In this document: positions 7,230 to 15,959 of the stretch, piece after piece | Layout: each line of letters starts with the position of its first letter | Numbering within the stretch: position 1 is the first letter of the stretch | NCBI RefSeq assembly: GCF_030651595.1 | Contig: NZ_JAUSCH010000134.1 | Coordinates: 1 to 35,113 of the forward strand | Origin: Candidatus Oleimmundimicrobium sp. | Lineage (GTDB): Bacteria > Actinomycetota > Aquicultoria > UBA3085 > Oleimmundimicrobiaceae | Direction of reading: 5' to 3' | Length of the DNA stretch: 35,113 nt | The notes under the pieces: model-generated | What the model was told of the DNA's origin: nothing | Databases searched by the model: none | The model's input: the letters and a program-made list of their open reading frames with translations, nothing else | Program-made: the position numbers and the translations under genes

Positions 7230-9074
7230 TTAAATTTCTTTCCTTTTCCGCGCGGTCCCAACAAGAATCCTTACAAATGAGCCTTTTTCAATCTTTGTGT
7301 TTGCCATTGGATTTTGGTCTAAGACATAGCCTACATCGCCTTCAGATATTGGCTCGGAGTATTCTATATCTGCCTCAAGGCCCAAGTTATTTAACGTGGA
7401 TATTGCCCCTGCCTCGGTCATGTTTATTAAATTGGGCACAGTCACAAACTCTTTTCCTTTGCTCACGGTAATTGTTACCGTTGAGTCGGTTTTAACCTCG
7501 GCGCCGGCCTTGGGTGTTTGACTTATAACATTGCCCTCACTAACGGTGTCGCTATATGCTTCGATTTTTTCCACTGTGAGGCCAAGTTGTTTTAAGAGGG
7601 TCGTTGCTTCTTCCGCGTCTCTTCCTATGACATCGGGCACTTTAACTAAGCTGTCACCCTTGCTTACGACCAAATCAATGATAGTCCCTTTTTGTGCTTC
7701 GGTATCGGCCTCGGGTGTTTGGCTGATGATTGCCCCTGCGGGGACCTCGTCGTCGTCTGCTTCGGTAATTTCGCCAATTTCAAAACCAGCCCGAACGAGT
7801 TCAGCTATTGCGCTGTCGCGACTCATCCCAATGACATCCGGAACAATAATCAACTCTTCGCCCTTGCTCACGATAACCTTAACTAAGCTTCCTTCTTTTA
7901 TTTTTACTCCAGCTTCCGGATCTTGACTAATTACCAGTCCCTTTTCCACTTTTGAGCTAAAAATTTCTTCTTTTTCAATTTCAAGGCCCTTTTTCTCAAG
8001 GAGTTCGGTTGCTTCCAATAGAGTTTTTCCTTCTAAATTTGGGACCACAACCATTGAAGAGGTTGAGAACAAGCCGCGAGAAAAAAAGTATCCTGTTGTG
8101 GCCAGTAAAATAAATACCAGCACAAGAGCAGCCCAGGGAAGCCATTGAATTTCTTTCCCTTTTTTGGACAGAGATTTTTGTTTTGTGCTGATGGCTTTTT
8201 GGGGGGGGATTACCTCGGTCTCTCCTTTTTCAACCGACGGAGAAGCTATTTTAACGGGCATACCTTTTAACACGCGCTGTAAATCTTGCCCCATTTTCTC
8301 GGCTGAACGGTATCGATTAACTGGGTCTTTTTCGAGTGCTTTTAAGATAATGGCTTCAAGTGAATCAGGAATTTTATCATTTAACACGGTAGGAGGAATT
8401 GGTTTTTCTTTAACCTGCTTCATTGCCACCGCCAGCGAATTTTCGCCTTTAAATGGCAAGGTTCCGGTGAGCGTTTCATAAAGAACGACACCGAGGGAAT
8501 AGATATCAGTTGCTTCCCCAATCTCAATTCCTTGGGCTTGTTCGGGAGAAACATATTCGGCTGTTCCTAAAACCGAGCCTGTTTGGGTCATTCCGGCGGC
8601 ACCGGCACGAGCTATTCCAAAGTCGGCTACTTTCGCCTGACCCCTCGGGGTAATTATTATGTTTTGTGATTTTATATCACGGTGAATTACATTGTTTTGG
8701 TGAGCAAATTCCAAGGCGGAACAAACTTGATTTGCAATCTCGATGGCTTCATCTACCGGCAGGGGAGCCTGTGCTTCAATGAGTTGTTTTAAATTCCATC
8801 CCTCCAGATATTCCATGACAATGAAGTAGATGTGATCTTCCTGTCCCCAATCATAAATGTTCACGATATTTGGATGATTTAAGTTTGCCGCTGCCTGAGC
8901 TTCTTTTTTGAAGCGAGCGACGAAATCTTTTTCCTGCGCAAACTGAGGATGCATTATTTTTACGGCAACGGTGCGGTCAAGAACCGTATCTCGGGCGCTA
9001 TATATATCAGCCATCCCGCCTCGGCCAATCTTTTTAATTATCTTGTATCTACCGCTAAAAACTTTACCTATCAT
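7230..9074 (-). CDS. pknB: PASTA-domain serine/threonine protein kinase PknB
   Basis: A 614-aa membrane kinase that senses cell-wall fragments and phosphorylates growth and division proteins. The kinase domain (about 10-270) has the glycine loop GRGGMADIY, the catalytic Lys in VAVK (near 39), HRDIKSQN (near 132), DFG (near 152), an activation loop with TQT, and SPEQ. A basic linker leads to one membrane helix (about 305-327, WAALVLVFILLATTGYFF). Outside follow four PASTA repeats, each starting with VP(N/D) and ending in a VSKG-like strand. Length and layout match actinobacterial PknB and firmicute PrkC/StkP. It is the last gene of the cluster, 111 nt after pbpA, with a terminator-like hairpin between them, so it may also have its own promoter. 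Activity should be opposed by the PP2C phosphatase at 11891-12718. Confidence 0.95.
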   Translation of the reverse strand: MIGKVFSGRYKIIKKIGRGGMADIYSARDTVLDRTVAVKIMHPQFAQEKDFVARFKKEAQAAANLNHPNIVNIYDWGQEDHIYFIVMEYLEGWNLKQLIEAQAPLPVDEAIEIANQVCSALEFAHQNNVIHRDIKSQNIIITPRGQAKVADFGIARAGAAGMTQTGSVLGTAEYVSPEQAQGIEIGEATDIYSLGVVLYETLTGTLPFKGENSLAVAMKQVKEKPIPPTVLNDKIPDSLEAIILKALEKDPVNRYRSAEKMGQDLQRVLKGMPVKIASPSVEKGETEVIPPQKAISTKQKSLSKKGKEIQWLPWAALVLVFILLATTGYFFSRGLFSTSSMVVVPNLEGKTLLEATELLEKKGLEIEKEEIFSSKVEKGLVISQDPEAGVKIKEGSLVKVIVSKGEELIIVPDVIGMSRDSAIAELVRAGFEIGEITEADDDEVPAGAIISQTPEADTEAQKGTIIDLVVSKGDSLVKVPDVIGRDAEEATTLLKQLGLTVEKIEAYSDTVSEGNVISQTPKAGAEVKTDSTVTITVSKGKEFVTVPNLINMTEAGAISTLNNLGLEADIEYSEPISEGDVGYVLDQNPMANTKIEKGSFVRILVGTARKRKEI

Positions 9075-9137
9075 TTGTACTTTTTAAACCTACTTTTTTT
9101 AAGTATCTTATTTAAGTATCTTATTTTATCAAAAACC

Positions 9138-9168
9138 AGAAAAATACAAAAGAAAGATTCAATCTTTC
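9138..9168 (-). terminator. Possible attenuator/terminator between pbpA and pknB
   Basis: On the minus strand a palindrome of GAAAGATT and AATCTTTC (9152-9168) is followed by TTTTGTATTTTT. The stem is AT-rich, so termination would be partial. A 13-nt tandem duplication (AAGTATCTTATTT, 9101-9126) lies between it and pknB. Confidence 0.35.
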
Positions 9169-9185
9169 AATAATAACAATGGTTT

Positions 9186-10589
9186 TTACTTAATTTCCCT
9201 CAAGGCCTTCTGAATTATTTTTTTGGCTATTGGAGCAGTCACCTTACCTCCGTATCCACTATTTTCAATGATAACAACCACAACGACTTGGGGGTTTTCG
9301 GCCGGGGCGAAGCCGATGAACCAGGCATGAGGAGCATCGTTTGCAACTTCGGCGGTTCCTGTTTTGCCGGCTACTTTTACATTGGGGATTTGAGCTGCTT
9401 TGCCGGTTCCATCTTCAACTACTTTAATCATCATATCGGTTATTTCTATCGCGCTTGCCTCGCTAATTGGCTTTAGCCATTTTTTGCTCTCAAATTTTCT
9501 TATTAAAATGTCATTGTGGTCGCGGATTTCCTTGATTAAACAAGGCTTCATAATGGTGCCCTTGTTTGCAATTGAGGCTCCTGCCAATGCCATTTGAAGG
9601 GGGGTGGCCAGCACATTCGCTTGTCCGACACTACTCCAAGCAAGAGCTACTTCATCCATTTTATTTGGAGAAGGAATAGTGCTCGTGTTTACGGATAAAT
9701 CAAAGGGGATTTTATGATTAAAGCCAAAATTTTCGGCATATTCAACCAACTGTTTAGCGCCGAGCTCTAATCCTATTTGAGCAAAGACGGTATTAACTGA
9801 GAGCGCGAAGGCCTCGTTTAGAGGAATCTCGCCAAAATCTTTCTTATCATAGTTTGAAATAGTATTTCCGGAAATTTTAATTTCTCCCGGGCCTTTATAA
9901 ATTGAGGCGGGAGAGGATATGCCGGAATCTACCGCAGCCGATGCGGTAATAATTTTAAAGGAAGAACCCGGTGGATATAGTCCCTGAGCTCCGCGATTAA
10001 TAAGGGGAGCAGAGGAGTCTTTTATAAGGTTTGTCCAATTTTCATTAATGTTATTAGGGTCGAAGGTAGGGTTTGTCGCCATGGCCAGTATGGCACCGGT
10101 TTTTGGGTTCAGAACAACAATTGCTCCTCTCTTGTCGGCCAATAATTCGAAAGCTTCTTTTTGAAGCGGGAAATTTATTGTCAGAGTGACATCGTTTCCA
10201 GGCACTTTGTCGCCGGTTATTTTTTTGATGTAATCTTCAGCGGAGACCATTGTTCGCCTTCCGAGAAGGTAATCGTTGTATGTGAGTTCGATGCCGGCTC
10301 GGCCGTAAGTGATATCGTTAAATCCAACTAAAGCAGATGTGATTTTTTCTTGAGGATAAATTCTAACGTAAGTATTATTAACAACGGTGTTATCTGCAAG
10401 GAGTTCACCATCTGAGCTAAATATTTTTCCGCGTTCAATGGAAGCATCTTTGGCAAGAGAGCGCTTGTTCTCCGGGTGCGACACAATTTTATGTGCGGCA
10501 AAAACTTGAAGATAGGTCAGATTAATAATTAACACCACAAACACTATTGAAAAAAAAATTCCGAGAGTGTATAAACGTTTATTCATCAT
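9186..10589 (-). CDS. pbpA: Penicillin-binding protein PbpA (class B-like transpeptidase)
   Basis: A 467-aa peptidoglycan transpeptidase anchored by one N-terminal helix (about 7-30) with the enzyme domain outside the membrane. Active-site motifs are all present: S209-SF-K212 in PPGSSFK, SVN near 265, and KTGT in AGKTGTAEV near 408. A dimerisation region (RGKIFSSDGELLA, near 53-65) precedes the catalytic domain. The size fits actinobacterial PbpA, shorter than FtsI. Its start overlaps the end of the rodA/ftsW gene by 11 nt, so the polymerase and transpeptidase pair are translationally coupled, as expected for a SEDS-bPBP complex. ATG at 10589 or 10586 are both possible. Confidence 0.93.
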   Translation of the reverse strand: MMNKRLYTLGIFFSIVFVVLIINLTYLQVFAAHKIVSHPENKRSLAKDASIERGKIFSSDGELLADNTVVNNTYVRIYPQEKITSALVGFNDITYGRAGIELTYNDYLLGRRTMVSAEDYIKKITGDKVPGNDVTLTINFPLQKEAFELLADKRGAIVVLNPKTGAILAMATNPTFDPNNINENWTNLIKDSSAPLINRGAQGLYPPGSSFKIITASAAVDSGISSPASIYKGPGEIKISGNTISNYDKKDFGEIPLNEAFALSVNTVFAQIGLELGAKQLVEYAENFGFNHKIPFDLSVNTSTIPSPNKMDEVALAWSSVGQANVLATPLQMALAGASIANKGTIMKPCLIKEIRDHNDILIRKFESKKWLKPISEASAIEITDMMIKVVEDGTGKAAQIPNVKVAGKTGTAEVANDAPHAWFIGFAPAENPQVVVVVIIENSGYGGKVTAPIAKKIIQKALREIK

Positions 10590-11883
10590 TAATCACACCC
10601 TCAAGTAATTCATTGTTTTCGGATGAGGTTTCAGCTGATATGCTGAGCAGGAAACCGAGAAGTATAAAATTGGAGAGCATGGAACTCCCGCCGTAACTCA
10701 TAAAAGGAAGAGTGATACCCGTTAGGGGGATTAGTCTTGTTACGCCAGCCATGATTACCCACGATTGTATGGCAAATATTGATGTTAATCCTACGGCGAG
10801 TAGCTTTCCAAATATATCCTCTGTTTGCAAACCAACTTTTAATCCCCTATAGGCAATTAGCAGATATACCACAGAAACGGCAACGCCACCCAAAAAACCT
10901 AACTCTTCGCATATCGCGGAAAAAATAAAGTCAGTATGAACGGCAGGGATGTGAAGAGGGAAACCTTGTCCAAGTCCTGACCCGGAAATGCCGCCACTCG
11001 CTATCGCAAAGAGTGATTGGGCTATTTGATATCCTTTACCGTTTGCATCAAGCCAGGGATTTAACCAGATATCAATGCGGGTTTGGACATGAGGAAAAAA
11101 TCCGTAACAGGCAGTGGCACCCACAACAAACAAAGCTCCTCCGGCGATTATATATGCCACCCTTCCTGTGGCCACATAAAGAATGGCAAGAAAAGTTCCA
11201 AAAAAAAGGAGTGAGGAACCGAGGTCTTTTTCAAAAATCAATATAATCAGAGATACGGCCCACATAACCAAGAGGGGCCCAAAGTGTTTAAGGTCGGGGA
11301 CACCTATTTTTCCAACTCGCCGAGTTACTGTTGAAAGGAGCTCCGATTTCTCTTTTAAATAGGCGGCTAAAAAAATGATTATCAATATTTTAGCGACTTC
11401 CGCGGGTTGAAATGAGAGAGAGCCAATCCTTAACCAAAGTTTTGCTCCGTGTATTTCTCTTCCCAAAAAAGCGGGGAGGAGAAGGAGGACAACTCCAGTT
11501 AGCGCGCAAACATATTTGTAGTTTTTAATAAGGCGGTAATTTTTACCTCCAAAAAATATTAAAACAAGCATTGTGGCCAGAATACTCAGGCCAACCCAAA
11601 GCAATTGCAGCCAAACAAGGTCGGGCTTGAGGCGGTATATCATAATTGTGCCCAGAGAAACTAAGAAAAAAGCAGACGGCAAAAAGAAGTAATCCGCGTT
11701 TGGTAAAAAAAAGCGGCAAGATAGGTGAGCAGCTAAAAAAAGAAGAAACAGTATCCCGATGAAAAAAACAGCTCCCATAGATATGCCACCAAAATTTGAC
11801 AGATCTACTAAAATTACTCCAATTAACACACAGAGGAAGACTAGCAGAAAAAGTATGGTTTCTCTGTTTCTTTTGTTCAGCAT
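10579..11883 (-). CDS. rodA: SEDS glycosyltransferase, RodA/FtsW family
   Basis: A 434-aa polytopic membrane protein of the SEDS family, which polymerises lipid II into glycan strands with a partner PBP. Many hydrophobic helices are visible, plus family marks GREIHGAKLWLRIG followed by QPAEVAK, ICEELGFLGG in the second half, and a C-terminal PFMSYGGSS. It overlaps pbpA by 11 nt and lies 7 nt after the phosphatase gene. In actinobacteria this locus is named rodA, although the family is hard to split from FtsW by sequence alone. The role in elongation rather than division is therefore inferred from gene order. Confidence 0.92.
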   Translation of the reverse strand: MLNKRNRETILFLLVFLCVLIGVILVDLSNFGGISMGAVFFIGILFLLFLAAHLSCRFFLPNADYFFLPSAFFLVSLGTIMIYRLKPDLVWLQLLWVGLSILATMLVLIFFGGKNYRLIKNYKYVCALTGVVLLLLPAFLGREIHGAKLWLRIGSLSFQPAEVAKILIIIFLAAYLKEKSELLSTVTRRVGKIGVPDLKHFGPLLVMWAVSLIILIFEKDLGSSLLFFGTFLAILYVATGRVAYIIAGGALFVVGATACYGFFPHVQTRIDIWLNPWLDANGKGYQIAQSLFAIASGGISGSGLGQGFPLHIPAVHTDFIFSAICEELGFLGGVAVSVVYLLIAYRGLKVGLQTEDIFGKLLAVGLTSIFAIQSWVIMAGVTRLIPLTGITLPFMSYGGSSMLSNFILLGFLLSISAETSSENNELLEGVINDE

Positions 11884-11890
11884 GGTTCAC

Positions 11891-12718
11891 CTACTTTCTA
11901 AGAATAGTGTAGAAAAAAACTAAGACAAGAACCACGAAAAACGCGCCAAGTAAAAAAGGAACCTTTTTTAAGCTCTTTTGCTCTTTTACAGAAGAAGAAT
12001 TTGGGGGGGTAAAATCATCTTTATCAAATTCGGCCAAAACTACCGTAATGTTATCAAAACCACCTTTTTTATTTGCTTCTTCAATTAAAAGGTCACATAA
12101 GTTCTGGGGCTCGAGGTTTTGAATAAGAATCTTTTGTATTTCCGCGTCAGTTAGCATTGAGGTCAACCCGTCAGTTGCAAGGAGTATTTTATCGCCGGGT
12201 TTTATGGTTAAAGTAGAAACATCTGGTTGGACTATTGTTTTATCTCCCAAAGCTCGTGTTATCACATTTCTTAAGGGATGAAAACGGGCTTCTTTAGTCG
12301 TTAGTCTTCCTTCTTTTATCATTTGGGCAACTAAGGAGTGGTCTTCAGTTGACTGCATTAATTCAAGATTTCTTAAGAGATAAATTCTGCTGTCTCCAAT
12401 ATGTCCAATGTAAGCTTTGTCGTTTTTTGGGACAAACACGGTAAGTGTGGTCCCCATTCCGCGTTTTTTGGGACTAGATAGACTTTCTAAATAAACGGCC
12501 TTGTTTGCTTTTTTAATACTTGAGAAAAGATTTTTTTTCAGTTCTTTTTCTAAAAAAATGTTTTTGGCTAGTGTTTTCAAGGCAAGCGAGCTTGCTATCT
12601 CGCCCGCGTTGTGTCCACCCATCCCATCGGCCACGGCAAATATGGTGCCATTAGCGATATAGGCATCCTCATTTATTTCTCTTATTTTGCCTATGTCTGT
12701 GCGTGTCCCGTACTTCAT
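11891..12718 (-). CDS. pstP: PP2C-family serine/threonine phosphatase with C-terminal membrane anchor
   Basis: A 275-aa metal-dependent phosphatase that removes phosphates placed by the two kinases of the cluster. PP2C motifs are clear: REINEDA near 13-19, VADGMGGHNAGE near 33-44, GDSRIYLLR near 127, ATDGLTSM near 182 and GGFDNITVV near 219. Residues about 250-273 form one membrane helix (VPFLLGAFFVVLVLVFFYTIL), so the enzyme domain faces the cytoplasm. Mycobacterial PstP has an extracellular domain after the helix; here the protein ends right after it. It lies 2 nt after fhaB and 7 nt before rodA, consistent with one transcript. Confidence 0.93.
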   Translation of the reverse strand: MKYGTRTDIGKIREINEDAYIANGTIFAVADGMGGHNAGEIASSLALKTLAKNIFLEKELKKNLFSSIKKANKAVYLESLSSPKKRGMGTTLTVFVPKNDKAYIGHIGDSRIYLLRNLELMQSTEDHSLVAQMIKEGRLTTKEARFHPLRNVITRALGDKTIVQPDVSTLTIKPGDKILLATDGLTSMLTDAEIQKILIQNLEPQNLCDLLIEEANKKGGFDNITVVLAEFDKDDFTPPNSSSVKEQKSLKKVPFLLGAFFVVLVLVFFYTILRK

Positions 12719-12720
12719 AG

Positions 12721-13158
12721 TTACTCCACATATTTAAAAGTTGTCTGGCCCACTTTTATCTTGTCGCCAAGTTTGAGTTTTTGTGGTTTATTGATTCTTT
12801 CTCCGTTTAAAAAAGTACCATTTGCGCTTCTCAAATCCTGGAGCAGTATTTTTCCGTTACGCTTACAAATCAAGCAATGTTGTTTTGAAATAAAAATATC
12901 TTTAAGAAAGATGTCATTTTCAGGAGTTCTTCCTATGGTAAGTTCTTGGGCAACAGGGAAAGTTCTGCCCACTTTTTCCGTTGTGCTTTCTAAAACCACA
13001 AGACGAGGGTTCTTGATTATTTTTGAACTTTTTGAGACGGGTTTTCCGACCACTTCTTCCCTCAGGTCTTTAGCAATCATTCTAATTAAGACGTATAAAA
13101 AAAGGTATATCAAAATTAAAAAAATAGTTTTAAGGCCAAATTGAACTGCACTAAACAT
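12721..13158 (-). CDS. fhaB: FhaB-like protein: membrane helix plus FHA phosphothreonine-binding domain
   Basis: A 145-aa protein. One N-terminal membrane helix (about 8-27) is followed by a linker and an FHA domain (about 60-145), with the strands LTIGRTPENDIFL, ISKQHCLI, LQDLRSANGTFLNGERI. The Arg, Ser-x-x-His and Asn-Gly residues that bind phosphothreonine are conserved. It likely docks phosphorylated kinase or partner proteins at the growing cell wall, as FhaB/FipA does. Its start overlaps the end of fhaA by 8 nt. Confidence 0.88.
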   Translation of the reverse strand: MFSAVQFGLKTIFLILIYLFLYVLIRMIAKDLREEVVGKPVSKSSKIIKNPRLVVLESTTEKVGRTFPVAQELTIGRTPENDIFLKDIFISKQHCLICKRNGKILLQDLRSANGTFLNGERINKPQKLKLGDKIKVGQTTFKYVE

Positions 13159-13876
13159 AACTTCTCCTAAAAAATTTAATTGAAGTTGCTCCCATTATTA
13201 TCACATCTCTGTCGGCAAGTTTAGCTTCTGTAATTTTTTCTCCGTTTAAAAGTGTGCCGTTTGTGCTGCCCAAGTCCTTCAAGACGAAATTATTTTCTAT
13301 TGCTCTAATTTCAGCATGAACACGAGAAATACTAGCATCTTTTATTGGAACATCGTTGCTTTCAAGTCGGCCGATGGTTGTAATTTCTTTGGTGAGAGGG
13401 AAGATGTAATCTTCATCTCGCTCTGAAATGATTAAGGAGGCTCCCTTCGGAACTAAATTGCCTTGTTTCTTTTCTTCGGAGGGAAAGATATCTTTATCGG
13501 ATGCGGCGTCTTCAATCATGGAACTTTTTACTTCAATTTCTCCAAGAGAAAGAGAGTCTTTTGCCTCGATTTTAATTTGAGGAATACCGGTGAGGGCAAA
13601 GCCCTCTTTTTTTGCATTAGCTTCTACGAACTCGGAAAGCTCTTTTATTAAAACGCTTTCGAAAGATGTAAGTAGCTTTTTATCTTCAGAGCTTACATAG
13701 ACGACAAAGGAGTTTGGTGCGTATATTTTGGAAACGCTTATGGTTTTATGTTCGCTCATTTCTCGCGCTATCTTTTTGGCAATTTCAATGGGTTGGATTT
13801 GGGACTTAAATTGTTTTATGAAGAAACCCTCGACCAATTCCCCTAATTTTTTTTCGAACTCTTTTAAGAGACTCAA
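13151..13876 (-). CDS. fhaA: FhaA-like protein: DUF3662 plus FHA domain
   Basis: A 241-aa cytoplasmic protein. Residues 1-115 form the DUF3662 (FhaA N-terminal) domain: LKEFEKKLGELVEGFF, then PIEIAKKIAREM and a VYVSSEDKKLL strand. After an acidic linker comes an FHA domain (about 147-237) with ITTIGRLESNDVPI, ISRVHAEIR and DLGSTNGTLLNGEKI, retaining the phosphothreonine-binding Arg, Ser, His and Asn. Homologues bind phosphorylated MviN/MurJ and control peptidoglycan synthesis. It overlaps the kinase gene upstream by 4 nt and fhaB downstream by 8 nt. Confidence 0.92.
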   Translation of the reverse strand: MSLLKEFEKKLGELVEGFFIKQFKSQIQPIEIAKKIAREMSEHKTISVSKIYAPNSFVVYVSSEDKKLLTSFESVLIKELSEFVEANAKKEGFALTGIPQIKIEAKDSLSLGEIEVKSSMIEDAASDKDIFPSEEKKQGNLVPKGASLIISERDEDYIFPLTKEITTIGRLESNDVPIKDASISRVHAEIRAIENNFVLKDLGSTNGTLLNGEKITEAKLADRDVIIMGATSIKFFRRSYV

Positions 13877-15663
13877 ATTTTCACCTCATCGTCTTCAAAG
13901 GCAACCTTGCTTTTCTGTTTCATCCTGACTTGTTTATAAGGAATGAGCATCAGCAACAATATAAGTATTATAACGGAAAAAGAGAAAGCTTGAAGAGCTT
14001 CCTCAAGAGCGAGAGAGGGCTGGTCTCCCAGTGAGGGTAACCATACATATCCTGCCAAGAGGAGCATAAGGCCAAGCGAAAACCCCAAAGCGTTTCCTGC
14101 CAGGCGTCTGTTTCGAACCAACCAGCCGACCACAAATCCGCATAGTGCCCAAGTAATTATCTGAAACAAAAGCACGGGTTGGTGAACAAATGCTTCGAGA
14201 ACATTAAGAAGTGCTATGAATGGGTTGGTAACTCCTTTTAAATTTTTGGCTAAATAAAAAGAGTTTGAGACATTAAATAATCGAATAACCGAATGACCCG
14301 AGAAAATATCATAAAGCTCCAGACTCAAACATCCAGCCCCGCTTGTTATGCTTGCTGCCGGGGCGGCTAAAAAAAGGCCCGCGAGGAAAGGGAAAAGGAG
14401 AGCTAAATTTATTTTTGCTAAGATAGGTACGGTAATTGGGATTATCGCTGCCAAAGGATTTCGCCAACCAAAAACGACTATATAAATGATTGAAAATGTA
14501 GCAAAAAGAATTGCGAGGGCTGGAGAAAAACTGAAGATTGCCGGAGTAATTATTATTGGCAAAAGAGCCAACCCTCCTGAGGGGGAAAATAAAGCAATTA
14601 AAAATATAATCAAAGGAAGAAAAAGCGCAAAACCTGAAGGATAGAAAGCCAATCCGTTAAGAGCAAACCAGCACGTAAGAGCCATAAGAGAAGCCCCAAA
14701 AATTTTTGAAATGGATTCTTGCTTAGTTTCCCAGATATCCCAAATACTTGCTCTTAAACTTTCTAAAAATTCTTCATTTTCAAATTCATCTTCAAAGTAA
14801 TCAGGGTTATTCGCGATTTTCAAATAAAGTGGTTTTAAAATTTTTTCTAAACTGACTCCGGGACGCTTATATTTTTCAATTTTGTAGCGCGTTTGAGTTA
14901 TTGTCCTATACCTGTCATCAGGATTTTTTGCTAAAGCAGTCGCGATTACATGATCAAGCTTCTTAGGGATTAAGGGGTTTAACTCGTTTGGCGATGGTGG
15001 GTTGAGGTTCATGATTTTAAATATGGTGGCTGCCGGTGTTTCAGCTTCAAATGGATTTTCCCCGGTAAGCATCTCATAAAACACTACTCCCAGAGCAAAA
15101 ATGTCGGTTGCCTCATCAAGATAATCACCAGAAACTTGTTCGGGCGACATGTATCCAATTGTTCCTATGGCAGATCCTTCCGAAGTGAGCGTGGAAGTTC
15201 CTTTTAGCCGGGCAATACCAAAATCCATAACTTTTACCCTGCCGTCGCGAAGCAGCATGATATTTTCGGGTTTAATGTCTCTGTGAATAATGTCGTTTGA
15301 ATGAGCACACTCTAAAGCGAGGCATATTTGAGAAGCTATGGCAATGCTTTGGTCAAGGGAAAGAGGGGCTTCCCATTTCAATATTTTGGAGAGAGTCACG
15401 CCGCTTATGTACTCCATAATTAAATAATAATTCTCTTCGTCCTCGTCAAACTCGTGCAATGTAACAATGTTAGGATGGTTTAACAGAGCGGCTGTTTGAG
15501 CTTCTCTCATTGTCCTCGGAGCACTTTGAGTATCGATGGGGATTACTTTAATTGCGACAACTCGTTCCATCCGCGTATCGAATGCTTTGTATACTTTCGC
15601 AAAACCCCCACTGCCAATCTCTTCTAAAACTTGAAATCGTTCCAGTAAAAACTCTTCAGCCAA
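13873..15663 (-). CDS. Serine/threonine protein kinase with polytopic C-terminal membrane domain
   Basis: Kinase domain (about 8-270): GSGGFAKVY loop, catalytic Lys in VAIK, HRDIKPEN, DFGIAR, SPEQ. An acidic stretch (EDEFENEEF) follows, then from about residue 325 six to eight hydrophobic helices containing Pro- and Gly-rich turns, ending in a short basic-acidic tail. No PASTA repeats are present. In actinobacteria the second kinase of this cluster is PknA, next to pknB; here the second kinase heads the operon and has a multi-pass membrane part of unknown role. I place the start at TTG 15663 because GGAG lies 6 nt before it; the frame also has a TTG at 15675. First gene of the seven-gene cluster. 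Confidence 0.9.
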   Translation of the reverse strand: MAEEFLLERFQVLEEIGSGGFAKVYKAFDTRMERVVAIKVIPIDTQSAPRTMREAQTAALLNHPNIVTLHEFDEDEENYYLIMEYISGVTLSKILKWEAPLSLDQSIAIASQICLALECAHSNDIIHRDIKPENIMLLRDGRVKVMDFGIARLKGTSTLTSEGSAIGTIGYMSPEQVSGDYLDEATDIFALGVVFYEMLTGENPFEAETPAATIFKIMNLNPPSPNELNPLIPKKLDHVIATALAKNPDDRYRTITQTRYKIEKYKRPGVSLEKILKPLYLKIANNPDYFEDEFENEEFLESLRASIWDIWETKQESISKIFGASLMALTCWFALNGLAFYPSGFALFLPLIIFLIALFSPSGGLALLPIIITPAIFSFSPALAILFATFSIIYIVVFGWRNPLAAIIPITVPILAKINLALLFPFLAGLFLAAPAASITSGAGCLSLELYDIFSGHSVIRLFNVSNSFYLAKNLKGVTNPFIALLNVLEAFVHQPVLLFQIITWALCGFVVGWLVRNRRLAGNALGFSLGLMLLLAGYVWLPSLGDQPSLALEEALQAFSFSVIILILLLMLIPYKQVRMKQKSKVAFEDDEVKI

Positions 15664-15730
15664 GATTTTCTCCAATCAAGGTAATTTTTAGTTTATTTTA
15701 CTAGCTTCGGCTCAATTTAACTACCGTAGT

Positions 15731-15757
15731 TTGATTTAACAAGAAAAATGATATAAT
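15731..15757 (+). promoter_or_regulatory. Probable promoter of tRNA-Leu
   Basis: TATAAT at 15752-15757, with TTGATT at 15731-15736 (15-nt spacer; TTTGAT at 16 nt is the alternative). It lies about 45 nt before the tRNA. Confidence 0.45.
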
Positions 15758-15800
15758 TTAAATGGTTTTTTGCTTGGTTTTTTGCTGAGTGGATTAATCG

Positions 15801-15887
15801 GCCGGGGTGGTGAAACTGGCAAACACGCTAGGTTCAGGGCTTAGTGCTCGAAAGGGCTTGCGGGTTCGAATCCCGCCTCCGGCACCA
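15801..15887 (+). tRNA. tRNA-Leu(CAG)
   Basis: The acceptor stem GCCGGGG pairs with CTCCGGC and CCA is encoded. The anticodon stem CTAGG/CTTAG holds loop TTCAGGG with anticodon CAG. A long variable arm (TGCTCGAAAGGGCTTG) and a T arm CGGG-TTCGAAT-CCCG complete a class II tRNA. The encoded 3' CCA is at 15885-15887. Confidence 0.96.
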
Positions 15888-15959
15888 TAAAAACAGTTAT
15901 TCCCTAAAAATTTTGCGGAGGAGCTAATTACGGATACAAAATATTCCCCAAGCGGCAAA

